Below are positions 1 to 5,322 of a stretch of 5,333 nt of DNA, piece after piece. The DNA is from Propionibacteriaceae bacterium (GTDB lineage: Bacteria; Actinomycetota; Actinomycetes; Propionibacteriales; Propionibacteriaceae). The stretch is from assembly GCA_030544185.1 (NCBI GenBank), contig JAUNRO010000231.1:1-5333 (forward strand). Direction: 5' to 3'. Every line of letters starts with the position of its first letter. Position 1 is the stretch's first letter. Under the pieces are notes generated by a model. It was not told the origin of the DNA and did not search any database. It was given only the letters and a program-made list of their open reading frames with translations. Made by a program: the position numbers and the translations under genes.

Positions 1-1028
1 CGCCCGCGGATGTGGGTCAGGGGCAGGACCTCGAGCAATCCACGGTCGAGGACTTCCTCGATGACGTTCTTGTTGGTCACTGCTCCGAGCGTGTCGAAGA
101 CCGCCTGTGCCCAGGGCGCCATCTTCTCGTGTTCGCTGCCGGGGAGATATCCGAGTTCCTGCCCGCCGACGGCGAACAGCGGGCGGAACACGACGACCTT
201 CGAGTGCTGTCGCCGCTCGAGCACTGCCTCAAGCCCCGCGCACAGCGCCAGTGCCGATTTGCCCGTGCCGGCGCGCCCGCCCAACGACACGATGCCGACC
301 TCGGGATCGAGCAGCAGGTCCAGCGCGACGCGTTGTTCTGCGGAGCGCCCGTGCAGGCCGAACGCCTCCCTGTCGGAGCGGATGAGGCGGACGCGCTTGT
401 CGGGCGTCACACGGCCGAGCGCGGACGACCCACCGCCGAGCAGGACGACGCCGGTGTTGCAGGGCAGGTCGCGCGCCTCGTCGACATCGACCGTGCCCTC
501 GTCATAGAGCGTGTCGATCGCTTGGGGGTGCACGTCGAGTTCGGCCATCCCCGTATGCCCCGAAGCCACCACCGCGTCTGCCCGGTATTCCTCGGCCGCC
601 AGGCCCACTGCGGAGGCCTTGACCCGCATCGGCAGGTCCTTGGAGACCAGCACGACATCGGCGCCCTCGGCGGAATAGTTCAGCGCCACGGAGAGAATGC
701 GGGAGTCGTTGTCCCCGAGCCGGAATCCGCTCGGCAACCGCTCCGGGTCGGTGTGGTTGAGCTCGACAAGCAGGGTGCCGCCCTCGTCATTGATTGGCAG
801 CGGGTCATCAAGCCTGCCGTATTCGGTGCGGAGGTCATCGAGGTGCCGCAGAGCGGTGCGGGCGAAATAGCCGAGCTCGGGGTGATGGCGTTTGGCTTCG
901 AGCTCGGTGATCACCACGATCGGCAGCACCACTGCGTGCTCAGCGAACCGCTTCATCGCATGCGGGTCGCTGAGGAGCACAGAGGTGTCGATCACAGAGG
1001 TGCGGCGAGGGCCTTCGGTCAGCGTCAC
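1..1028 (-). CDS. phoH2: PhoH2: PIN-domain RNase fused to PhoH ATPase/RNA helicase (partial, C-terminus beyond window)
   Basis: Seen: 342 codons are open to the left edge. An N-terminal PIN domain (about residues 10-150) begins [11 protein letters not shown] and carries the acidic residues expected for metal-dependent RNases: D14, E42 (ITELEAKR), D106/D108 (GDNDSRIL) and D131 (VSKDLPMR). A linker leads to the PhoH P-loop domain with Walker A GRAGTGKS at 251-258 and a VVVFRP strand near 278-283. Known: PhoH2 proteins are usually about 430-440 aa, and the M. tuberculosis homologue Rv1095 is an ATP-dependent RNA helicase and RNase. About 90 residues, including the Walker B/DEAQ region, therefore lie outside. 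The GTG start at 1028 is chosen because AGAAGGA sits 6 nt upstream; an in-frame GTG at 1076 lacks a ribosome binding site. The start overlaps the stop of a small upstream ORF (GTGA), which suggests translational coupling. Gene downstream of uppS on the same strand. Confidence 0.93.
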   Translation of the reverse strand, partial: MTLTEGPRRTSVIDTSVLLSDPHAMKRFAEHAVVLPIVVITELEAKRHHPELGYFARTALRHLDDLRTEYGRLDDPLPINDEGGTLLVELNHTDPERLPSGFRLGDNDSRILSVALNYSAEGADVVLVSKDLPMRVKASAVGLAAEEYRADAVVASGHTGMAELDVHPQAIDTLYDEGTVDVDEARDLPCNTGVVLLGGGSSALGRVTPDKRVRLIRSDREAFGLHGRSAEQRVALDLLLDPEVGIVSLGGRAGTGKSALALCAGLEAVLERRQHSKVVVFRPLFAVGGQELGYLPGSEHEKMAPWAQAVFDTLGAVTNKNVIEEVLDRGLLEVLPLTHIRG

Positions 1029-1129
1029 GTCAGATCCTTCTGCGTGGGACCGTTCGCCACCAGCTCCCGGTCCCACCTGGTGCTCAGGTTTGGGACCGTG
1101 CTCCGTCGGGGACTGGTGCGCTCCCCCAT
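1025..1129 (-). CDS. 34-codon small ORF overlapping the phoH2 start (phoAT-like or leader peptide candidate)
   Basis: Seen: an ATG at 1129 opens 34 codons ([11 protein letters not shown]... to ...TQKDLT) ending in a TGA that overlaps the phoH2 GTG by four bases (GTGA). GGAGG lies upstream (1132-1136), but only 2 nt from the ATG, which is closer than usual. There is no other in-frame start between the upstream TAA (1196-1198) and this ATG. The peptide is polar and basic at its N-terminus, has no membrane segment, and shows no run of a single amino acid as in classic attenuator peptides. Known: a short gene upstream of and overlapping mycobacterial phoH2, named phoAT, has been described as antitoxin-like. 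Inference: this may be its counterpart or a regulatory leader peptide. I cannot confirm homology, and the segment is also strongly structured as RNA, so it could be non-coding leader. Confidence 0.42.
   Translation of the reverse strand: MGERTSPRRSTVPNLSTRWDRELVANGPTQKDLT
1035..1041 (-). promoter_or_regulatory. Ribosome binding site deciding the phoH2 GTG start
   Basis: AGAAGGA on the minus strand, 6 nt before the GTG at 1028. It lies inside the 3' end of the small upstream ORF and directly after the second CGGTCCCA arm (1045-1052), so folding or ribosomes on the small ORF could affect access to it. Confidence 0.7.
1045..1099 (-). promoter_or_regulatory. Mutually exclusive stem-loops in the phoH2 leader (attenuator-like)
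   Basis: On the minus strand ACGGTCCCA occurs twice (1099-1091 and 1053-1045), and its partner TGGGACCG once, between them (1075-1068). Conformation A pairs 1098-1091 with 1075-1068 and adds an inner CCTG/CAGG helix (1088-1085 with 1079-1076, loop AGCAC). That makes 12 base pairs with a 2-nt AA bulge. Conformation B pairs 1075-1068 with 1052-1045 (8 bp, 15-nt loop) and ends 3 nt before the AGAAGGA ribosome binding site. The two cannot coexist. CACCAG (1082-1077) can also pair with CTGGTG (1063-1058), another competitor of A. The base complementarity is seen directly; a regulatory role is inference. Confidence 0.5.
1108..1126 (-). promoter_or_regulatory. Stem-loop at the start of the small ORF
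   Basis: Minus-strand GGGGA (1126-1122) pairs with TCCCC (1112-1108) around a 9-nt loop. It begins 3 nt after the A of the small-ORF ATG and could limit initiation there. Only 5 bp, so modest support. Confidence 0.3.
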
Positions 1130-1173
1130 CGCCTCCGCAAAGAGGTTGGATGCATGGACATTGCCTCCGGTCG

Positions 1174-1195
1174 CGGGCGGCTTCCCCTCCGCCCG
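1174..1195 (-). promoter_or_regulatory. GC-rich leader hairpin upstream of the small ORF
   Basis: Minus-strand CGGGCGG (1195-1189) and CCGCCCG (1180-1174) form a perfect 7-bp stem with an AGGGGAAG loop. It is the first of a series of stem-loops running to the phoH2 ribosome binding site. The purine-rich loop is exposed. It matches no riboswitch class I recognise. Confidence 0.35.
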
Positions 1196-1218
1196 TTACA
1201 GCAGACGCTAAGGCCCCC

Positions 1219-1240
1219 GGCGCGCGTTCGCGTGCGCGCC
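1219..1240 (-). terminator. Candidate terminator hairpin between uppS and phoH2
   Basis: GGCGCGC (1219-1225) and GCGCGCC (1234-1240) form a perfect 7-bp, all-GC stem with an 8-nt loop, about 115 nt downstream of the uppS stop. No T tract follows, as is common for actinobacterial hairpin terminators. It could end the uppS transcript, act as a partial terminator before phoH2, or be a further leader hairpin if phoH2 is read through from upstream. Confidence 0.4.
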
Positions 1241-1286
1241 CCGCCGAGTTGTCACGCGGTTGTCATGAAGGCGACAGAGAGTTCAT

Positions 1287-1312
1287 CGAAATTTCGGGTA
1301 CGCAAAGTTTCG
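1287..1312. promoter_or_regulatory. CGAAATTTCG palindrome with adjacent related site
   Basis: A perfect 10-bp palindrome CGAAATTTCG occupies 1287-1296. A related imperfect site, CGCAAAGTTTCG, follows at 1301-1312, so TTTCG recurs 16 bp apart. This lies in the most A/T-rich patch of the uppS-phoH2 gap, 45-70 bp after the uppS stop, where a phoH2 promoter or operator would be plausible. No convincing -35/-10 pair was found next to it. Confidence 0.3.
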
Positions 1313-1355
1313 CGCGGCGCCAGTCAGGCTCCCGGGCCCCGAGAACCGCACCGGA

Positions 1356-2165
1356 TCACTGACCGAAACGGCGCTCGCGCTCGGCGTACGAACGAAGGGC
1401 CCGGACGAAATCCACCCGCCGGAAATCCGGCCACAGGGCCTCGCAGAAATAGAACTCGCTGTGCGCGGATTGCCAGATCAGAAAGCCCGAGAGCCGTTGC
1501 TCACCGGAGGTCCGGATCACCAGATCCGGATCGGGCTGGCCTGCCGTATAGAGGTGGGCCGCGATGTCCTCCATCTCCACGGTCTCCGCGAGGTCGGCGA
1601 GCGTCGTCCCCTTCGCCGCCTCCGCGGCCAGCAGGGAGCGAACGGCGTCGCGGAGTTCGTGCCGTCCGCCGTAGGAAACGGCTACGTTCACGTGCATCCC
1701 GGCGATGTCCCGGGTGAACTCGTCGGCCCGGCGCAGCCGGCCTGCGGTCGCCCCAGGCAGAAGATCGAGCGCACCCACGGGCTGGACCCGCCACCGTCCG
1801 GTCGCTGCCAGGTCGTCGACCATCTGCTCGATGACCTCGAGCAGCGGCAGGAGCTCAGCCTGGTCGCTGCGCTTGAAATTGTCGGTGGACAGGACCCACA
1901 GGGTGACGACCTCCACCCCGACCTCGTCACACCACTGCACGAACTCCTGCAGCTTGGCAGCACCGGCGCGATAGCCGACGACCAAGGGCTCATCAGGGGC
2001 ATGTTGTCGCGCCCACCGCCGGTTCCCGTCGGCCATGACCGCGACATGCTTGGGCAGCTTGTCCCGAGGAATCTCTGCCATCAGGCGCTGCTCATAGGTC
2101 GAATAGATCAACCCGGTGGGGTGGAGCCGGTCCGCCCAATCGCGGAACCGATCGCGTTGCGCCAT
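1356..2165 (-). CDS. Z-isoprenyl diphosphate synthase (UppS/Rv1086-like, probably short-chain Z-FPP synthase)
   Basis: Role: cis-prenyl transferase that condenses isopentenyl diphosphate onto an allylic diphosphate, feeding polyprenyl phosphate carriers for the cell envelope; cytosolic or membrane-associated. Seen: 269 aa with the family signature at both ends. HVAVMADGNRRWA at 40-52 supplies the catalytic aspartate D46; LSTDNF lies at 92-97, VNVAVSYGGRHE at 159-170 and DPDLVIRTSGEQRLSGFL at 212-229 (R218, E222, R224, S226), with E237 in HSEFYF. Known: SGFL instead of SNFL, and the overall sequence, match M. tuberculosis Rv1086, which makes (2Z,6E)-farnesyl diphosphate. The position aligned with the Rv1086 chain-length residue Leu84 appears to be V91, so product length is uncertain. 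The ATG at 2165 has no ribosome binding site but a suitably placed -10 box, suggesting a leaderless mRNA. Divergent from the hemolysin III gene. Confidence 0.93.
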   Translation of the reverse strand: MAQRDRFRDWADRLHPTGLIYSTYEQRLMAEIPRDKLPKHVAVMADGNRRWARQHAPDEPLVVGYRAGAAKLQEFVQWCDEVGVEVVTLWVLSTDNFKRSDQAELLPLLEVIEQMVDDLAATGRWRVQPVGALDLLPGATAGRLRRADEFTRDIAGMHVNVAVSYGGRHELRDAVRSLLAAEAAKGTTLADLAETVEMEDIAAHLYTAGQPDPDLVIRTSGEQRLSGFLIWQSAHSEFYFCEALWPDFRRVDFVRALRSYAERERRFGQ

Positions 2166-2171
2166 GGCCGC

Positions 2172-2177
2172 ACACTA
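2172..2177 (-). promoter_or_regulatory. Candidate -10 box for a leaderless uppS-like transcript
   Basis: Minus-strand TAGTGT fits the actinobacterial TAnnnT -10 pattern and ends exactly 6 nt before the ATG at 2165, placing the expected start of transcription on or next to the A of the ATG. No Shine-Dalgarno sequence precedes this ATG, which is consistent. No good -35 is visible. Confidence 0.45.
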
Positions 2178-2380
2178 TCGGCTCACTCGGAAGGCACGCC
2201 CGGTCCCAGCAGGACTTCAGAAATGACGGACGCAGCATGACCCGCAGCCCGCTCAGGGCGGACAGCCCCAGCACCGGGACGACCCGATTGGCAATCTAAT
2301 CCTCAACGAAACACCCTCATCGCCCTGCGGGCACGGGACGGGCGCCGACGGACTTGTGCCGCGGGCATGGCGGAAAGACC

Positions 2381-2415
2381 GTAACCTACGGATAAGTAAC
2401 CTACGGAGGCGTAGG
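2381..2415 (+). promoter_or_regulatory. Paired 12-bp direct repeats plus inverted repeat upstream of hemolysin III (operator/promoter candidate)
   Basis: GTAACCTACGGA occurs perfectly at 2381-2392 and 2396-2407 (period 15 bp). CCTACG at 2400-2405 is also mirrored by CGTAGG at 2410-2415 around a GAGG spacer. Each repeat contains TAACCT (2382-2387, 2397-2402), which fits the TAnnnT -10 pattern, but no -35 is spaced well. The three CCTACG/CGTAGG half-sites 13-47 bp before the ATG look like a regulator binding site; the regulator is unknown. Confidence 0.45.
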
Positions 2416-2416
2416 G

Positions 2417-2422
2417 AAAGGA
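2417..2422 (+). promoter_or_regulatory. Ribosome binding site deciding the hemolysin III start
   Basis: AAAGGA lies 5 nt before the ATG at 2428. It favours this start over a GTG 72 nt upstream, which would read through the promoter repeats and add an Arg-rich tail absent from the family. Confidence 0.75.
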
Positions 2423-2427
2423 TCGGG

Positions 2428-3174
2428 ATGACGATCGGCCACCAGCCCTCACCCAATGAGGCTCCCGCCGACCCCGGGCGTACGCCCGGATCCACCGACG
2501 AGGGACTCACCGCCGAGGTCGGTCAGCGCCTCGCCGACACCCTCCGGCCGCTCAAGCCCAAGCTCCGCGGCTGGCTGCACGTCGGCTGGACGCCCCTCGC
2601 GCTCATCAGCGGGCTCATCCTCGTGATCGGCGCCCCCACCGATCAGGGCCGCATCGGCGGCGCGGTCTTCATGATCGGCGCCCTGCTGCTGTTCGGGACC
2701 AGCGCCGTCTATCACCGATTCACCTGGGGTCCGACCGCCGACACTGTCCTTCGCCGCATCGACCACTCGAACATCTTCGTGTTCATCGCCGCGACCTATA
2801 CACCGCTCGCGCTCATGCTCCTCAGCGGCGCCTCCCGCGCCGCACTGCTCACCATCGTCTGGGTCGCCGCCACCTGCGGCCTGCTGTTCCGCGTGCTGTG
2901 GCTGTCCGCGGCCCGCTGGCTTTACACCGCCCTCTATCTCCTCATGGGCTGGGCCGCCCTCGGCTGGCTCAACCAGTTCTGGGCCGCCGGCGGCCCACTC
3001 ATCTTCAGCCTTATCGTCGCCGGCGGACTGTGCTACACCCTCGGCGCCATCGTGTATGCCCGCAAGCGCCCCGACCCCAGCCCCCGCTGGTTCGGCTTCC
3101 ACGAGATCTTCCACCTCACCACACTCGTCGGATCCGGCTGCCACTACGCGGCGATTGCTTTGGCGACGTTTTGA
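2428..3174 (+). CDS. Hemolysin III / PAQR-family integral membrane protein
   Basis: Seen: 248 aa. A polar, Pro/Gly-rich N-terminus (1-45) is followed by about seven hydrophobic segments: roughly 51-68, 76-94, 113-132, 138-159, 163-184, 189-211 and 226-247. The PAQR/hemolysin III signature residues are present: S92-x3-H96 in SAVYH, D112 in RRIDHSNIF, and H225-x3-H229 in FHEIFH. In adiponectin receptors the equivalent His and Asp residues hold zinc in a putative lipid hydrolase site. Known: members such as Rv1085c and Bacillus hemolysin III are inner-membrane proteins of unclear physiological role; 'hemolysin' is a historical name and does not establish toxin activity. The divergent Z-isoprenyl synthase neighbour reproduces the Rv1085c/Rv1086 pair. 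The stop codon is 4 nt before a stable hairpin that opens the downstream repeat. Confidence 0.9.
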   Translation: MTIGHQPSPNEAPADPGRTPGSTDEGLTAEVGQRLADTLRPLKPKLRGWLHVGWTPLALISGLILVIGAPTDQGRIGGAVFMIGALLLFGTSAVYHRFTWGPTADTVLRRIDHSNIFVFIAATYTPLALMLLSGASRAALLTIVWVAATCGLLFRVLWLSAARWLYTALYLLMGWAALGWLNQFWAAGGPLIFSLIVAGGLCYTLGAIVYARKRPDPSPRWFGFHEIFHLTTLVGSGCHYAAIALATF

Positions 3175-3177
3175 ATT

Positions 3178-3285
3178 TGCGCCGCAATCCGCGGCGCGAA
3201 CGGTCGCTCTGCGTTCCTCGCGTCGTCGGCTCCGCTGCGCTCCACCTCCTTGGGCTCGTCCACGCAGCCCATCAGGGACGCTCCC
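3178..3285. repeat. Structured 108-bp intergenic repeat, copy 1
   Basis: Copy 1 of a directly repeated unit; it matches 3301-3408 at 107 of 108 positions. It contains a 7-bp stem GCGCCGC/GCGGCGC (3179-3185, 3191-3197, loop AATCC), GAACG/CGTTC (3198-3202, 3212-3216), TGGGCT/AGCCCA (3251-3256, 3266-3271) and GGGA/TCCC (3275-3278, 3282-3285). The unit begins and ends at hairpin edges. It looks like a REP-like or MITE-like interspersed element or a structured RNA; there is no transposase and no convincing target-site duplication. Confidence 0.85.
3179..3197 (+). terminator. Candidate terminator hairpin after hemolysin III
   Basis: A perfect 7-bp GC stem with loop AATCC begins 5 nt after the TGA of the hemolysin III gene. 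It is the first hairpin of repeat copy 1 and recurs at 3302-3320. No T tract follows. It could end or attenuate transcription before the DUF294 gene. Confidence 0.4.
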
Positions 3286-3300
3286 CGGCCCGTGCCCAAC

Positions 3301-3408
3301 TGCGCCGCAATCCGCGGCGCGAACGGTCGCTCTGCGTTCCTCGCGTCGTCGGCTCCGCTGCGCTCCACCTCCTTGGGCTCGTCCACGCAGCCCATCAGGG
3401 ATGCTCCC
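3301..3408. repeat. Structured 108-bp intergenic repeat, copy 2
   Basis: Copy 2, offset 123 bp from copy 1 and separated from it by a 15-bp spacer (3286-3300). Its only difference, T at 3402 for C at 3279, falls in the 3-nt loop of the last stem (GGGA-NGC-TCCC), so every stem is intact. Similarity stops sharply at 3409, and before 3301 nothing matches. Confidence 0.85.
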
Positions 3409-3453
3409 GACGCTCCTGGCACGAATAGCAACCATCCCCGCGGATCCACGCAA

Positions 3454-3464
3454 TAGGATGAAGG
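3454..3464 (+). promoter_or_regulatory. Candidate -10 box and ribosome binding site of the DUF294 gene
   Basis: TAGGAT (3454-3459) fits TAnnnT and ends 9 nt before the ATG. AAGG (3461-3464) lies 4 nt before the ATG and supports the start at 3469. If the -10 is real, the leader would be only a few nucleotides long and would exclude AAGG, so one of the two is probably not functional as drawn. Confidence 0.3.
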
Positions 3465-3468
3465 CGCC

Positions 3469-5322
3469 ATGGACGTCGAACTGACTGAGGTCAAGGATTT
3501 CCTTGCCTCCCACGCCCCGTTCTCGGACCTGCCCAAAGAAGTGCTGCGCACGTTGCCGGGTGAGCTGACCGCGCGCTACTACCGGCGCGGCTCGGTGCTC
3601 TGCGCGCTCGGTGAACACACCAAACACCTGTTCATCCTCCGCTCCGGCGCTGTGGACCTGCACGACAACCAGGGCACGCTCTATGAACGCTGCGAAGAGG
3701 GCCAGAGCATGGGCATCACGTCGCTCATCGACCGGGCTCCGTCGACCTACAGCTTCACCGCCCGCGAGGACAGCCTCGTCCTGCTGATGCCGGACCACCT
3801 CTTCCACCGCCTGTGCGCCGACGAGCCCGTCTTCCGCCAGCACTATCTCCGCCGCAAGAACCGCGTCCGCGAAGGCGTCCAGGCGATGCACGCCAGCCGC
3901 AGCGGTGCGATCCTCAAGACCCATCTGCGCGAGATCCTTCCTGAGCCCATGGTCGCGGTCACCCCCGACACCTCCGTGGTCGAGGCCGTCCGGCTGATGG
4001 CCGACCACACCGTCTCGGGCATCCTCGTGGTCGAGGACAACCGGCTCGTGGGCGTCTTCACCGACCACGACCTGCGCGTCCACGTCGTCTCCGCCGGCCA
4101 CTCCCTGTCGCTGCCGATCCGGATCTTCATGACCGACCGGCCGATCAGCGTGAGCGATGAAGCCCTGGCGTTCGAGGCCCTGCTCGAAATGGTGAGCCGC
4201 AACATCGACCACATTCCGGTCCTGCGCAACGGCGTCCCCGTCGGCATGGTGACCTCCCGCGACCTGATGCGGCTGGAACACACCAACCCGATCTATCTGG
4301 CCGGCGACATCGCGAAGCAACGTGGCGTCGAGGGTCTCGTCAAGGTCAGCCGCCGCCGCAACAAGGTCGTCGAACAACTGGTGGCCCAGGACGCGAGCGC
4401 CGACGACATCGGCCGCGTCGTCACCGCCATCGGCGACCAGGTCACCCGCCGCCTGCTGCAGCTCGGCCAGGCTGAGCTCGGCGAGCCGCCGGTGCCCTAC
4501 TGCTGGATCGCACTCGGTTCCCAGGGCCGCCTCGAGCAGGGCCCTGCCAGCGACCAGGACCACGGGCTGATCCTCGACGATTCCGTGCGGCCGGAGCACG
4601 CCGACTACTTCGTGCGCCTGGCCGACTTCGTGGCCCAGGGTCTCGCCGCGGCGGGCTATCCCCTGTGCCTGGGCGACGTGATGGCGACCAATCCCCGCTG
4701 GCGCCGGCCGCTGGCGATGTGGCGGCAGCAGTTCCGGCATTGGATCGTCGAACCCGATGCCGAGGCACTGCTCGGCGCGCAGATCTTCTTTGACCTCCGG
4801 CCAGTGCACGGTGCCCTCCATATGGGCCAGTCCCTGATCGAACAGATCGCCCGCGAGGCGCGCCACCACCCCCGCTTCCTCACCCACCTTGCCTCCCAGG
4901 CCGTCAGCTGGCAGCCGCCGTTGGGGTTCTTCCGGAAGTTCGTGGTGGAGAAGGAGGGCGAGCACGCGTCCACGTTCGACATCAAGGCCTACGGCATCGG
5001 CCCGATCGTCCAGATCGCCCGCGTGCTGGCGCTGTCCCGGGGCCTGCCCCAGGTGAACACCAAGGAGCGCTTGATCGCCGCCCGCGATGCCGGTGCCATC
5101 AACGAGGAGACCACCGAGGATCTGCTCGATTCGCTGGAGTTCATCGGCTATGTCCGGCTCAAACACCAGACGACGCAGTCCGCGCGCGGCGCCACGCCCG
5201 ACAACCACATTCCTCCGGCCGATCTGAGCTCGTTCGACCGCCGCCACCTGCGCGATGCGTTCCAGGTCGTGCGCAAGCAGCAGCAGCAGCTCGCCTTCCT
5301 GCACAAGACCCACCTCCTATGA
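3469..5322 (+). CDS. cNMP-binding-like / CBS pair / DUF294 putative nucleotidyltransferase protein
   Basis: Seen: 617 aa, no signal peptide or membrane segment. Domains in order: a cyclic-nucleotide-binding-like fold (about 10-130, with GSVLCALGE and FILRSGAVDL), a CBS pair (about 155-275, with repeats ending GVFTDHDLR and GMVTSRDLM), a GlnD-like nucleotidyltransferase region (about 300-450) with GSQGRLEQ at 350-357 and SDQDHG at 361-366 (candidate metal aspartates D362, D364), and a helical C-terminal DUF294_C region (about 470-612) with DIKAYGIGPIV from 504. Known: this architecture is conserved in bacteria, and the family is often annotated as a signal-transduction nucleotidyltransferase; its substrate is not established. 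The phosphate-binding cassette of the first domain lacks the usual Glu and Arg (I83 and T93 instead), so classical cAMP binding is doubtful. CBS domains suggest adenylate sensing. Likely first gene of an operon, since the next start overlaps its stop. Confidence 0.92.
   Translation: MDVELTEVKDFLASHAPFSDLPKEVLRTLPGELTARYYRRGSVLCALGEHTKHLFILRSGAVDLHDNQGTLYERCEEGQSMGITSLIDRAPSTYSFTAREDSLVLLMPDHLFHRLCADEPVFRQHYLRRKNRVREGVQAMHASRSGAILKTHLREILPEPMVAVTPDTSVVEAVRLMADHTVSGILVVEDNRLVGVFTDHDLRVHVVSAGHSLSLPIRIFMTDRPISVSDEALAFEALLEMVSRNIDHIPVLRNGVPVGMVTSRDLMRLEHTNPIYLAGDIAKQRGVEGLVKVSRRRNKVVEQLVAQDASADDIGRVVTAIGDQVTRRLLQLGQAELGEPPVPYCWIALGSQGRLEQGPASDQDHGLILDDSVRPEHADYFVRLADFVAQGLAAAGYPLCLGDVMATNPRWRRPLAMWRQQFRHWIVEPDAEALLGAQIFFDLRPVHGALHMGQSLIEQIAREARHHPRFLTHLASQAVSWQPPLGFFRKFVVEKEGEHASTFDIKAYGIGPIVQIARVLALSRGLPQVNTKERLIAARDAGAINEETTEDLLDSLEFIGYVRLKHQTTQSARGATPDNHIPPADLSSFDRRHLRDAFQVVRKQQQQLAFLHKTHLL

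Larger units (their letters stand above)
2166..2427. other. Divergent intergenic region
   Basis: 262 bp between the divergent starts of the isoprenyl transferase and the hemolysin III gene. Apart from the -10 candidate at 2172-2177 and the repeats at 2381-2415, it holds only weak short hairpins (for example GCCC/GGGC at 2322-2332). I see no tRNA and no convincing small gene. Confidence 0.6.

Noticed and set aside
12..1211. 399-codon open frame on the plus strand
   Set aside because: Antisense shadow of phoH2, which has clear PIN and Walker A motifs on the minus strand.
1029..1250. c-di-AMP (ydaO) or other known riboswitch upstream of phoH2
   Set aside because: The conserved core sequences I know for ydaO are not visible, and I could not match another class by eye; an Infernal scan would be needed.
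1461..2240. 259-codon open frame on the plus strand
   Set aside because: Antisense of the isoprenyl transferase, whose catalytic motifs are unambiguous on the minus strand.
2092..2274. 60-codon minus-strand ORF overlapping the isoprenyl transferase start
   Set aside because: No ribosome binding site and no recognisable domain. Its last third overlaps the transferase in another frame, and it covers the likely promoter.
3178..3408. CRISPR array
   Set aside because: Only two units, each 108 bp, with one 15-bp spacer; CRISPR repeats are about 25-40 bp with similar-sized spacers, and no cas genes are present.
3178..3408. Insertion sequence
   Set aside because: No transposase, no terminal inverted repeats across the pair and no clear target-site duplication; a non-autonomous element remains possible.
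3144..3551. 135-codon minus-strand ORF with a duplicated internal peptide
   Set aside because: The duplication is only the DNA repeat read in frame; the ends are antisense to flanking genes, and no start context supports it.
2449..5313. 954-codon open frame on the minus strand
   Set aside because: It is antisense to the hemolysin III and DUF294 genes and crosses the repeats. Its low-complexity Ala/Gly/Glu/Asp-rich translation has no family signature; it is the usual open antisense frame of GC-rich coding DNA.
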